DNA of 57,437 nucleotides from Psychromonas sp. SA13A (GTDB taxonomy: Bacteria; Pseudomonadota; Gammaproteobacteria; Enterobacterales; Psychromonadaceae): positions 1-57,437 of the forward strand of contig NZ_WTKU01000025.1 of NCBI RefSeq assembly GCF_011378715.1, read 5' to 3'. The notes under the pieces are model-generated. The model saw only the letters and a list, made by a program, of their open reading frames with translations. It searched no databases and was not told where the DNA came from. The position numbers were made by a program, and so were the translations under genes. Shown here piece after piece: positions 9,668-17,722 of the stretch (positions are counted from its first letter, which is position 1; each line of letters begins with the position of its first letter).

Positions 9668-10228
9668 ATGCAAGAGCAAAAATTGATCGACTATGGACCG
9701 TTGGCGGTGTTAGTAGGCACATGGGAAGGAAATAAAGGTAAAGACCTTGCTCCGGAACCCGATGGCACTGAACATAATGAATATTATGAAACTATTGTAT
9801 TTACCGAAGCCGTTGATTTAGCAAATGCAGAAGAAGAAAGATTGAGCGCTGTACATTACACTCAAAAAGTAAAACGTATTAGTAATAATAAAATAATTCA
9901 CCAAGAAACTGGATATTGGATGTGGCAACAGGGGACTGATAAAGTAATGCATTCTTTAACTATTCCTCGTGGTATTTGTGTACTTGCGGGCGGCACATCA
10001 TCGCAACAAGAAAATACAACAATATTCTCAGTGGCAGCATCGTTAGATAATGAACAGTGTCCTATTATCCAAAGTAGCTTCTTGGTACAAAAAGCGAAAA
10101 CTAAAAGTTACAAACAACAATTACAGGTATCGGGTAATACACTTCAATATCAACAAAATATGTTACTCGATATTTATGGTAGAGAGTTTGATCATAATGA
10201 TAAAAACACCTTAACTAAAATAAAGTAA
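9668..10228 (+). CDS. Nitrobindin-like heme-binding beta-barrel (FABP/DUF1794) protein
   Basis: A 186-residue cytoplasmic protein of the THAP4/nitrobindin-like beta-barrel family. The N-terminal signature LAVLVGTWEGNKGKDLAPEP matches the GxWxGxG opening of the family, and EYYETIVFTE, QETGYWMWQ and SLTIPRGICVLAGG follow the barrel strands. In several relatives a C-terminal histidine binds ferric heme that senses or detoxifies NO. Here the expected C-terminal histidine region is only loosely matched, so heme binding is inferred. AAAGGA precedes the ATG. It stands alone between two intergenic regions. Confidence 0.72.
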   Translation: MQEQKLIDYGPLAVLVGTWEGNKGKDLAPEPDGTEHNEYYETIVFTEAVDLANAEEERLSAVHYTQKVKRISNNKIIHQETGYWMWQQGTDKVMHSLTIPRGICVLAGGTSSQQENTTIFSVAASLDNEQCPIIQSSFLVQKAKTKSYKQQLQVSGNTLQYQQNMLLDIYGREFDHNDKNTLTKIK

Positions 10229-10554
10229 ACATTTCTGATTGCTGTAAACAGAGGCAATTTAGCCATCGCGACTTATGTTTTAGTAACTATCTTTTTAACA
10301 AATTGCCGTGAGCTATATAGATGCTTATCAATGGATTTGAAGGAATATTAGTCTATCATGATGATTTAAATACTCTTTCGCAAGCTGCCATCTATAGTTT
10401 GAAAGTGTTAATTTAAAACTATAGATGTGTCGAAATAATTTACATTTTTAAATTCTACCTACATTGGTATATATAAATAGTAGTAGTAACAATGGCTTGC
10501 TAACTTGGCCTTATAATTGCTTATTACATCGTAATGATTAATTAAGAGGTAAAC
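10229..10554. other. Intergenic region with a 12-bp perfect inverted repeat
   Basis: About 326 bp with no gene. The notable element is CATCTATAGTTT (10389-10400) and its exact reverse complement AAACTATAGATG (10416-10427), separated by 15 bases. No T-run follows, so it is not a clear terminator; it could be an operator or an RNA hairpin upstream of the PEP-CTERM gene. Confidence 0.5.
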
Positions 10555-11514
10555 ATGAAAAAAACTTATACGATTATAGCGTTAGTCACAGGTTTATATT
10601 CACAGGTTGGTGTCGCGGGGCCGATAGAGTTGCTCAATGAACATAACCTGATTGTATTTGGTGATTTACAGTCAAATAGTGAAGTTGAAGGTAAAACGTT
10701 AGTCGGTGGCAATATCTCAGGTCCTGCATCAAATTATGGTATTAAGCTAGCACCTGCTGTTAATGCATTAGTGGTAGGTGGTAACGTAACATCAGGCTCG
10801 ACTATCAATGCAAATGGACACACAGTCACGGTTGCTGGAAATAATAATGGAACAATAAACTCAGCGCTTACCGTTACAGGGTCTTCGCCAGTGGATTTTG
10901 GTTTAGTGAAAAATGAATTGACAGCTTTTTCATCTTACTTAGCTAACCTCAATGCCAACTCTTTATTGGACTCACCAAATGGTAACCAACCAAGCGCTGC
11001 AAATTTTAATGTTGATTCAAGTGTTGGTAATGGAATGGCTGTATTTAATATCGATACTAGTGACTTATTTGGTAATGGTTTAGTACAACAATACGATATT
11101 AAATTTGCTAACCAATCTCCATCTGCTGTAGTAATAAATGTCGCAGGAGAGAATATCACAGATGCAAGTTTGGGTAATCCCGTCGGTGGATTTAACAAAG
11201 CGAATAGTGATTTTATAATTTGGAATTTTTATGAAGCTATTGATATTAAATTAGATAAACGTTTGCAGGGTAGTCTATTAGCACCTTTAGCAACATTAAC
11301 TATTTCTAATTATATTGAAGGTTCTGTAGTAGTTGATAACTTTTACCAAAACGGTGAGATACACAACCCAGTGTTTAATGGTGATATCGCTTATAACCCA
11401 ATTCCGACAGTAAGTGTTCCTACTCCCGTACCTGCTCCTTCTTCTTTATTTATATTTGCGGCTGCTTTACTTGGTCTCGGTTTATGGCGTCGTAAAACCT
11501 CTATAGGTAAATAA
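10555..11514 (+). CDS. Exported choice-of-anchor-A protein with PEP-CTERM-type tail
   Basis: 319 residues. A signal peptide (about 1-21, MKKTYTIIALVTGLYSQVG) is followed by a choice-of-anchor-A type domain, with the opening NEHNLIVFGDLQSNSEVEGKT and VVGGNV strands and the closing LQGSLLAPLATLTI/GSVVVDNF pattern. The C-terminus has a Pro-Thr linker, the motif VPAPSSL, a hydrophobic helix and WRRK: a PEP-CTERM sorting tail in the VPAP variant found in marine gammaproteobacteria. Such tails are processed by an exosortase, which is not in this window. A role in the cell surface or extracellular matrix is inferred. AAGAGG precedes the ATG. Confidence 0.78.
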   Translation: MKKTYTIIALVTGLYSQVGVAGPIELLNEHNLIVFGDLQSNSEVEGKTLVGGNISGPASNYGIKLAPAVNALVVGGNVTSGSTINANGHTVTVAGNNNGTINSALTVTGSSPVDFGLVKNELTAFSSYLANLNANSLLDSPNGNQPSAANFNVDSSVGNGMAVFNIDTSDLFGNGLVQQYDIKFANQSPSAVVINVAGENITDASLGNPVGGFNKANSDFIIWNFYEAIDIKLDKRLQGSLLAPLATLTISNYIEGSVVVDNFYQNGEIHNPVFNGDIAYNPIPTVSVPTPVPAPSSLFIFAAALLGLGLWRRKTSIGK

Positions 11515-11559
11515 TCTATAGCAACGCTTCCGATAAAAAACAGTACCAAAATAGAGATG

Positions 11560-11587
11560 AGGTCACCAATAATTGGTGGCCTTTTTT
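11560..11587 (+). terminator. Rho-independent terminator after the PEP-CTERM gene
   Basis: Stem AGGTCACCA / TGGTGGCCT (one G-U pair) with a short AT loop, followed by six T. It lies 45 bp after the stop codon. Confidence 0.85.
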
Positions 11588-11622
11588 GTGAAAGTAAAGA
11601 ATGGCAGGAAAAAATCATCTAC

Positions 11623-11658
11623 AAAAAAGCCGCTAAGTAGGTAGCTACTAGCGGCTTT
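11623..11658 (-). terminator. Terminator after hisIE (possibly bidirectional)
   Basis: Perfect stem AAAGCCGCTA / TAGCGGCTTT around a 13-base loop. On the minus strand it is followed by a T-run (from the A-run at 11623-11628), placing it correctly after hisIE. It lies between convergent genes and also backs up the plus-strand terminator. Confidence 0.75.
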
Positions 11659-11742
11659 ATTATATTTATTAAAGCTAAGAAAATGTACTAAAACTATTAG
11701 GCTGATTACATTTAGCTTATAAATTTAGTAGGGCAGTTAACT

Positions 11743-12366
11743 TTATTTGCTATGACGTTGTTTTAGCTCAGCAGCAACATCAGCTAGTGATAAACCTTCG
11801 TTTTGTAGCAATACGGTTAAGTGGTAGATAAGATCTGCACTTTCACGAGTTAACTCATCCATATCTTTAGCCATTGCAGCTAGTGCAACTTCAACACCTT
11901 CCTCACCTACTTTTTGTGAGATACGTTTAGTGCCACGTGCATACAAACTGGCTGTATAACTACTTTCAGGATCTGCACCTTTACGGCTTTTGATCACTTG
12001 CTCAAGGTCTGACATAAAGCTTAAAGCCGGTTGTTGTTCGCCTTTAAAACATGTTTCAGTACCAAGGTGACAAGTTGGACCAACAGGATCAACAATGGCA
12101 AGTAATGTGTCATTGTCACAATCTGAACTAATTTCGATAACATTTAAAAAGTTACCTGACTGTTCTCCTTTACACCATAAACGTTGTTTTGTGCGGCTGA
12201 AAAATGTCATTTTTCCAGATTCAAGCGTTGCCGCTAATGATTCTTGATTAACGTAACCCAACATTAAAACTTTGCCCGACGTTTTATTTTGCACAACTAC
12301 TGGCATTAGGTTATCTACTTTTGCCCAATCCAGTGATTGAAGCTGTTCTTGTTTCATTAAACTCAT
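11743..12366 (-). CDS. hisIE: Bifunctional phosphoribosyl-AMP cyclohydrolase / phosphoribosyl-ATP pyrophosphatase
   Basis: 207 residues, the usual length of fused HisIE. The N-terminal HisI domain (about 1-115) has the metal and substrate segments [25 protein letters not shown] and [12 protein letters not shown], with the conserved cysteines. The C-terminal HisE domain (about 118-207) has [21 protein letters not shown] and the acidic [10 protein letters not shown] helices. It catalyses steps 2 and 3 of histidine synthesis. The start overlaps the hisF stop as ATGA, so the two are translationally coupled. The pair is detached from the main his operon. Confidence 0.95.
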   Translation of the reverse strand: MSLMKQEQLQSLDWAKVDNLMPVVVQNKTSGKVLMLGYVNQESLAATLESGKMTFFSRTKQRLWCKGEQSGNFLNVIEISSDCDNDTLLAIVDPVGPTCHLGTETCFKGEQQPALSFMSDLEQVIKSRKGADPESSYTASLYARGTKRISQKVGEEGVEVALAAMAKDMDELTRESADLIYHLTVLLQNEGLSLADVAAELKQRHSK

Positions 12367-13136
12367 AAACGAATCGCTACCTTTTGTGTTTGAAGGTAAG
12401 ATTTTAACTCACCAATATTAATTATTTGTTTGTGGAATACGCTTGCTGCTAGAGCACCATCTACATCGGCTTGATTGAAAACGTCTGCAAAATGTACCAT
12501 TTCACCAGCACCACCTGAAGCTATTAACGGAATGGTACATATTTCTCGTGCTTGACTCAATTGGTCAATATCATAACCGCATCGAACACCATCTTGATTC
12601 ATTACATTAAGAACAACTTCACCAGCGCCACGTGATTGAACTTCTTTAATCCAATCAAAGGTATTCCATTTAGTTGTAATTGTTGCATGCTCATTACCGG
12701 TAAATTGCTTCACTTGATGTTGACCTGTTTCTTGATCAAAGTATGAATCAATACCAATAACGATGCACTGTGTACCAAATTTTTCCGCTAAACGATTAAT
12801 TAGACTAGGATCGGCTAAAGCAGGGCTGTTGATCGAAACTTTATCAGCTCCAAATTCCAGAATACGCTGTGCGTCCTGTTCAGTTTTAATGCCACCGGCA
12901 ACACAAAAAGGAATATCAATCACTTCTGCTACGCGGCTTACCCAACTTTTATCAACAACACGGTCATCTGAACTTGCTGTAATATCATAAAAAACCAGTT
13001 CATCAGCACCTTCTTCAGCATAACGTTTAGCAAGCGGTACGATATCGCCTACGATTTCGTGGTTACGAAATTGTACACCTTTTACTACCTGTCCATCTTT
13101 AACATCTAAACAAGGAATGATACGTTTTGCTAACAT
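12363..13136 (-). CDS. hisF: Imidazole glycerol phosphate synthase cyclase subunit
   Basis: A 257-residue TIM barrel, normal length. The catalytic aspartates are in [10 protein letters not shown] (D11) and in VIGIDSYFD (about 130). Phosphate-binding loops CVAGGIKT and ASGGAGEM are present. It partners HisH, which is encoded 13 kb away at 26187-26786. As first gene of the detached hisF-hisIE pair it must have its own promoter in the divergent region 13137-13593. I found no second leader peptide or attenuator there. Confidence 0.96.
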   Translation of the reverse strand: MLAKRIIPCLDVKDGQVVKGVQFRNHEIVGDIVPLAKRYAEEGADELVFYDITASSDDRVVDKSWVSRVAEVIDIPFCVAGGIKTEQDAQRILEFGADKVSINSPALADPSLINRLAEKFGTQCIVIGIDSYFDQETGQHQVKQFTGNEHATITTKWNTFDWIKEVQSRGAGEVVLNVMNQDGVRCGYDIDQLSQAREICTIPLIASGGAGEMVHFADVFNQADVDGALAASVFHKQIINIGELKSYLQTQKVAIRL

Positions 13137-13593
13137 AATAAAAATCCCTTTAATAAATTATTATACATCAATATGTTACCTATTTTATTCATTAGCTTTA
13201 GTTCCATCAGCATTGTAAATGCACAGAGAAATATAATTACTCACTAATATTTTTAGTTTGTTATTCACGTCAATGCACTAAGTATATAATTATTCTCACT
13301 TATCTTGAACGACTATTTTAATTTTAGTGCTTCAATTTATACTCATCAAAGAGCATTACCTACCACAAGGCTTTATTCGGTCATTATCGCGACATAAAAT
13401 CATAATATTTAAATAGTCTCAGAGGCTAATTGATCAAATCCATTATTGTTTGTCTGTATTGCTATTTTTCGAAGTGCATTAATTAATCGAACTTATTATG
13501 CGGATCTAGGATAAATAAAACAGTATAAAAGATCTAAATGCATTTTAGTTTCGTATTAACCGCCAACGAATAGAAAGATGGTTAGGAGTTAAC
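13137..13593. other. Divergent intergenic region between hisF and the photo-oxidative block
   Basis: About 457 bp, AT-rich. It should hold the hisF promoter (minus) and the promoter of DUF2878 (plus; see the ECF-type element at 13530-13558). No his-type leader peptide with His codon runs is visible on the minus strand. Confidence 0.4.
13530..13558 (+). promoter_or_regulatory. Candidate ECF (RpoE/ChrR-type) promoter for DUF2878 operon
   Basis: AGATCT at 13530-13535, 16 bases, then CGTATTA at 13552-13558, 42 bp before the DUF2878 start. The GATC core and the CGTATTA box have the same spacing as the stronger candidate upstream of the ECF sigma gene. The -35 differs at both outer bases from TGATCC, so the call is tentative. 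Confidence 0.4.
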
Positions 13594-14178
13594 ATGCTAG
13601 TGAATATGATTGGATTTAATTTTGCTTGGTTTGGCCTCATATATTGGGGGAACATATTTATACCTGTTGCGCTACTAATGTTAGCTATTCATTTACTGAT
13701 TTTGTCTGATAATAAAAATGAGGCAAAGCTTGTTTTAGTGATCACCGTGATCGGTGTTTCAATCGATTCAATGCTTAATTACAGTAACTTCTTCATTTTT
13801 ATGGGTTCTGGTTATACGCCGTTCTGGTTAATCGTACTGTGGGCATGTTTTGCAAGTACGGTTTCACATAGTTTATCTTTTTTAAAGCATTCTAAATTGT
13901 TACAAGTCAGTGTCGGATTTTTTATTGCACCTCTCAGTTATATTGTGGCTGGAGAGAAATTCAATGCCGTTGATTTTTCATATCCACTCGTTGAAACGTA
14001 TCTAGTGCTTGGCGTAATTTGGGCGTTGTTATTCATTGTTATATTTTTATTAAAGTCACTGATCTTGGTTAAAAGCAGTGCTGATTCGTTTAAATCAGCC
14101 AATACACGATCAAACGATGTTGCTTTTACTAAATTAAAAACAGATAAATCGGCAGATAGAGAGTATCCAAATGTTTAA
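13594..14178 (+). CDS. DUF2878 family membrane protein
   Basis: A 194-residue inner-membrane protein with about five or six hydrophobic segments: NFAWFGLIYWGN, VALLMLAIHLLIL, LVLVITVIGVSIDS, FWLIVLWACFASTV, VGFFIAPLSYI and VLGVIWALLFIVIFLL. The GVSIDSMLN and the GYTPFWLIVLW segments are typical of DUF2878. The tail is polar and cytoplasmic. TTAGGAG with good spacing selects the ATG at 13594. The last 8 bases overlap the next gene. Function unknown; in related bacteria it accompanies the chalcone-isomerase-like, DUF3833 and cyclopropane-synthase-like genes found here. Confidence 0.78.
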   Translation: MLVNMIGFNFAWFGLIYWGNIFIPVALLMLAIHLLILSDNKNEAKLVLVITVIGVSIDSMLNYSNFFIFMGSGYTPFWLIVLWACFASTVSHSLSFLKHSKLLQVSVGFFIAPLSYIVAGEKFNAVDFSYPLVETYLVLGVIWALLFIVIFLLKSLILVKSSADSFKSANTRSNDVAFTKLKTDKSADREYPNV

Positions 14179-14743
14179 AAAAATAAGCTATGTGGGGTTG
14201 TTATCATTTGCATTGTTTTTCAGCAATGCCATAAATGCGCAAAATAAGACAGATGATAAAGCACAGTGGCCTACAACATTGTCTTCTTTTCAACAACAGA
14301 ATGAGTTGAAAGTGGTTGGCAATGCGATTTTTTCAGTACTTTTTTGGGATCTTTATAAGAGCCAATTATCAACAGGTTCAGGTAAATATCCACAATCATC
14401 TAATCACGATAACTTAATTTATAAAATTGATTATTTAAAGGATGTAACGGCTGTAGATTTAGTTGATTACACCATTGAACAATGGCAGTACTTAGCAGTA
14501 AGTGAGCAACAATATAAAGACTACTTACCGCAATTAAAGGCTATTTGGCCGAACATAAAAGCAGGTGATAGTTTGGCGTTAGTAGTGAAAAATAATTCAA
14601 GTGCCTTTTATCACAACGGTGAATTGTTAGGTGCTATGGATGGAGAGAATTTTGCTCTTTTATTTTTAGATATTTGGTTATCAAAAGAGACCAGCGAGCC
14701 TAAATTACGTGAGCAATTGTTAGGGAGAACTGTTAATGATTAA
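14171..14743 (+). CDS. Exported chalcone-isomerase-like protein
   Basis: 190 residues with a signal peptide (cleavage near ANAINAQ). The remainder resembles the bacterial chalcone-isomerase-like fold: KVVGNAIFSVLFWDLYKSQL near the start, a YKIDYLKDVTAVDLVDYT segment, and a C-terminal FYHNGELLGAMDG...FALLFLDIWLS. Members of this fold bind fatty acids or similar ligands; no plant-type isomerase activity is expected. It overlaps DUF2878 upstream and DUF3833 downstream by 8 bp each, so all three are coupled. Confidence 0.75.
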   Translation: MFKKISYVGLLSFALFFSNAINAQNKTDDKAQWPTTLSSFQQQNELKVVGNAIFSVLFWDLYKSQLSTGSGKYPQSSNHDNLIYKIDYLKDVTAVDLVDYTIEQWQYLAVSEQQYKDYLPQLKAIWPNIKAGDSLALVVKNNSSAFYHNGELLGAMDGENFALLFLDIWLSKETSEPKLREQLLGRTVND

Positions 14744-15341
14744 GTTTAAAAAAGTAATGAATAATGCTAAGAAATCTCTACTTAAATATAAAAAAGTTAC
14801 ATCGGCTACTTTAGCGTGTGTTTTAACATCGACACTACTAATGAGTTGCTCTGCAAATATAGAAGATTACCAACAGCAGGGTAAACAATTTGACCTTAAA
14901 AAGTATTTTAGTGGCGACTTAATCGCCTGGGGAACATTACAGGATAGAAGCGATAAAGTAACGAGACGTTTCTGTGTTGAATTATCCGGTAGGTGGCAGG
15001 GTGATAGCGGAGTATTAGCTGAGAAATTTTATTTTGACGATGGCGAAATCAGTTACCGAAATTGGTTATTGACTAAACAACATGATGGTAGTTACTTAGG
15101 TACCGCTGAAGATGTTATTGGTGCAGCAGTAGGTAAGCATCAAGGTTTTGCTTTCCAACTGCAATATACATTAGCGCTGCAAGTTGATGAAAGCACTTAC
15201 AACGTAACCATGAATGATTGGATGTATCAGTTGGATGAATATCGAGTAATGAACAAAACGTCAATATCTAAGCTTGGTTTTAATGTTGCGAATGTGACGT
15301 TGTTTTTTGATAAGCAATTGCCCGTTAAAAAGTGTCAATAA
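14736..15341 (+). CDS. DUF3833 family lipoprotein
   Basis: A 201-residue predicted lipoprotein. A long basic N-region precedes a hydrophobic segment and the lipobox LLMSC (Cys about 38). The mature part has the DUF3833 pattern: FDLKKYFSGDLIAWGTLQDRSDKVTRRF, YFDDGEISYRNW and NDWMYQLDEYRVMNKTSISKLGF. Function unknown. It shares an operon with the two preceding genes through 8-bp overlaps. An internal ATG at 14757 could be the true start, since the first residues have no strong ribosome site. Confidence 0.78.
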   Translation: MIKFKKVMNNAKKSLLKYKKVTSATLACVLTSTLLMSCSANIEDYQQQGKQFDLKKYFSGDLIAWGTLQDRSDKVTRRFCVELSGRWQGDSGVLAEKFYFDDGEISYRNWLLTKQHDGSYLGTAEDVIGAAVGKHQGFAFQLQYTLALQVDESTYNVTMNDWMYQLDEYRVMNKTSISKLGFNVANVTLFFDKQLPVKKCQ

Positions 15342-15439
15342 AAATGAATAGAGCGTCTTACAGAAAAAAATTATTTCGTGATTAACGATTAATGACTAAT
15401 CAGAAGAGATAAATACAAAGGTATTAAATAGGATAATAA

Positions 15440-16015
15440 ATGCACAATAAAACAGTTAATTTACCCCTTTTTCCACTGAGCATCTTTTTGCTACCAGGTG
15501 GCATAACTCGCTTAAGGATCTTTGAAGCGCGTTATTTAAAAATGGTGAGCTTAGCAACAAGTAATGGCGGCTTTATTATTTGTCCTGATATAGACAATAA
15601 GTCAGAGCAGTTGGCTATTTGGGGAAGCTGGGTTGAGATTATTAATTTTGATCAAGGTGATGATGGTGTATTAGAAATAGATGTAAAATGTAAAACGTTA
15701 GTACAAGTAAATCAGGTTGATCAAAATAAGGAGCAACTTCACTTTGCAACCGCTGTTCCTTTCAAACACTGGGCGGAAAATGAATCATCTGTAGCAATTC
15801 CTCTGTTAATGGATTCATTACAGTCGTTAGTAGAGAGTAATGGTTTATTGAAAGACTTATATGATCATAACTTGCAACTAAATCCTTATTGGGTTGTAGC
15901 AAGGTGGATTGAATTGTTACCTATCCCATTTGATGTCAAAAACTCGTTCATTTACGAATCCACATATTCTGAAGCAGAAAAACTGGTTAGTTCGATCATT
16001 GCTGAGCAATTATGA
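15440..16015 (+). CDS. Lon N-terminal (substrate-binding) domain protein
   Basis: A 191-residue soluble protein. It begins NLPLFPLSIFLLPGGITRLRIFEARYLKMV, the hallmark of the PF02190 Lon substrate-recognition domain. No AAA+ or protease domain follows, so this is a stand-alone Lon-N protein. Such proteins are common, and their targets are unknown. It lies about 100 bp after DUF3833 with TAGGATAA before the ATG, and is probably in the same transcript. Confidence 0.8.
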   Translation: MHNKTVNLPLFPLSIFLLPGGITRLRIFEARYLKMVSLATSNGGFIICPDIDNKSEQLAIWGSWVEIINFDQGDDGVLEIDVKCKTLVQVNQVDQNKEQLHFATAVPFKHWAENESSVAIPLLMDSLQSLVESNGLLKDLYDHNLQLNPYWVVARWIELLPIPFDVKNSFIYESTYSEAEKLVSSIIAEQL

Positions 16016-16234
16016 GTGCTTAAGAAGCTGTGAATAACTACCTTGTGAATGGCTACTATGCTGGATTAAAATTAAATGCGACAACTGAAGTATCGGCATG
16101 TGTTTATTTTATATCCAGTGACCGCATCAATTATCACATAACCTCCGCAAAACTATTCCTGTGACTTATATTACGAATGTAATGCTTTAATAAATATAAT
16201 TATTTCAATTAATACAATTATTTTAGTAAGAAGG

Positions 16235-16263
16235 TGATCCATTTTTAATTTACCTGCGTATTA
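16235..16263 (+). promoter_or_regulatory. Candidate autoregulated ECF promoter of the sigma/chrR operon
   Basis: TGATCC at 16235-16240, 16 bases, then CGTATTA at 16257-16263, 31 bp before the sigma gene start. TGATCC is the -35 recognised by Rhodobacter RpoE (the ChrR-controlled sigma factor), and ECF operons of this group are usually self-activated. The arrangement recurs with a weaker -35 at 13530-13558. Confidence 0.6.
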
Positions 16264-16293
16264 CTATGCAGAGTCCAAAATTGAGAATTAATT

Positions 16294-16920
16294 ATGGTAG
16301 CTGTACAAACTAAATTGCCAACACAAGTCAGTCATGTTAGATCTACTAACATGACAGAAAATACAGATCACACTCAACTTTGTGAGTGGTTAAAAGCAGT
16401 AGCAGAAAACCGATGCAAAATTTCATTTACACATTTGTTTAAGTTCTTTGCACCTAAAATTCAGCGTATTGCGCGTAGTAAATTCCCTAATGAAGCACAA
16501 GCACATGAAGTAGTACAAGATACCATGAGCAATGTTTGGCGTAAGGCTCACTTGTTTGATTCAAACAAAGGTGCTGCAACTACATGGGTTTATACCGTTA
16601 TGCGTAATGTTACTTTTGACCTACTACGAAAAATAAAAAATAACCGTGAAGATAATTTAAGTGATGATATTTGGCCAATAGCTGAAAATGCTGTCGCTGA
16701 AGATCATAGCTACGAAGATCATCTTGAAAATAAACAATTATTACGAGTCATTGAAGCATTACCTGTACCACAGCAAGAAGTTGTAAAAGGCTTTTATTTA
16801 ATGGAAATGTCACAAGAACAACTCGCTACCCATCTTAATTTACCATTAGGCACGATTAAATCTAGGTTACGTTTAGCCTTAGTCAAAATGAAAGTGCAAT
16901 TAGGAGAAGAGCATGATTAA
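16294..16920 (+). CDS. rpoE: ECF sigma factor of the RpoE/ChrR (singlet-oxygen) type
   Basis: 208 residues with the two sigma domains: region 2 (about 45-115, FAPKIQRIARS, HEVVQDTMSNVWRKAHLFD, ATTWVYTVMRNVTFDLLRK) and region 4 (about 145-200, LPVPQQEVVKGFYLMEMSQ, then LPLGTIKSRLRLAL). It is followed by an overlapping ChrR-type anti-sigma gene, which places it in the ECF11-like photo-oxidative-stress group. It would direct transcription of its own operon and probably the neighbouring blocks. The ATG at 16294 has only GAG as a weak site; the in-frame ATG at 16351 would remove 19 poorly conserved residues and is a real alternative. This is not the envelope-stress RpoE of E. coli. Confidence 0.88.
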   Translation: MVAVQTKLPTQVSHVRSTNMTENTDHTQLCEWLKAVAENRCKISFTHLFKFFAPKIQRIARSKFPNEAQAHEVVQDTMSNVWRKAHLFDSNKGAATTWVYTVMRNVTFDLLRKIKNNREDNLSDDIWPIAENAVAEDHSYEDHLENKQLLRVIEALPVPQQEVVKGFYLMEMSQEQLATHLNLPLGTIKSRLRLALVKMKVQLGEEHD

Positions 16921-17605
16921 ACATCATCCTAAATTCGAATTAATTCAGGCTTATGTTAATGGTGAGTTGCCAGCTTCATTATCAATAGGTATCACTCTGC
17001 ACGCTGAACTATGTCCTGTGTGCCAACAAAAAATCGCACAACTCACCGAGCAAGTAGCTGAGCGTAGTTTTGAGCAATTAAGTAATCCGCTTTTAAATGA
17101 GTTGAACAAACTTGATTTTGAGAGTGATAATATTGAAGATGATTTTTTTGACTCAATGATCAATGATATTACTGACTCAAATGACATTGACACATTAGTA
17201 GAAGTAGCGCCTAAGGAGGTTATCTTTAAAGATAAGTCTTATACGCTGCCGAGTGCACTGAATAATGTTTCCATGGGAAAAGCTGCGAATGTTGGCAAGC
17301 TTTCAAGAGCACGTCTGCAATTGGATGAAAATGAGATTCATTCAAATTTATTGCACATTAATCCAGGTGGCGGTGTACCAGAACATACACATAAAGGTTT
17401 TGAATTAACGGTTTTGTTAGACGGATCCTTTAGTGATGACCGAGGTGAATATCATAAAGGCGACTTTATTATGTTAGACGGTACATTTACACATAATCCA
17501 ATCTCTGAAAAAGGGTGTTTATGTTACACCGTTGCCAATGACGCTTTACATTTTACACAAGGTATTAATAAACTACTTAACCCGATTGGAAGTTTTATAT
17601 ATTAA
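16913..17605 (+). CDS. chrR: ChrR-type zinc/cupin anti-sigma factor
   Basis: 230 residues. The N-terminal zinc anti-sigma domain has H4/H5 and the HxxxCxxC motif H30, C34, C37 (LHAELCPVC). The C-terminal cupin (about 135-225) has GGGVPEHTHKGFELTVLLDG and GDFIMLDGTFTH, matching the second zinc site of ChrR. In Rhodobacter the cupin is needed for singlet-oxygen sensing, after which ChrR is degraded and the sigma factor freed. The start overlaps the sigma gene by 8 bp. A long acidic linker (about 95-125) separates the domains. Confidence 0.9.
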   Translation: MIKHHPKFELIQAYVNGELPASLSIGITLHAELCPVCQQKIAQLTEQVAERSFEQLSNPLLNELNKLDFESDNIEDDFFDSMINDITDSNDIDTLVEVAPKEVIFKDKSYTLPSALNNVSMGKAANVGKLSRARLQLDENEIHSNLLHINPGGGVPEHTHKGFELTVLLDGSFSDDRGEYHKGDFIMLDGTFTHNPISEKGCLCYTVANDALHFTQGINKLLNPIGSFIY

Positions 17606-17722
17606 GTGTTTATTACCTTTTTAGGTTAGATTGTTAGTTGCTAATTACTTGTTTCCAAATAAACTATTACTTAAATACGTAAGTAGTTTAGCAACTCTCG
17701 TTATTAGTTCATGGAGTGAATA

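Noticed and set aside
13431-13436. TGATCA as a possible ECF -35
   Set aside because: No CGTA lies at the matching distance; the AGATCT/CGTATTA pair further down fits better.
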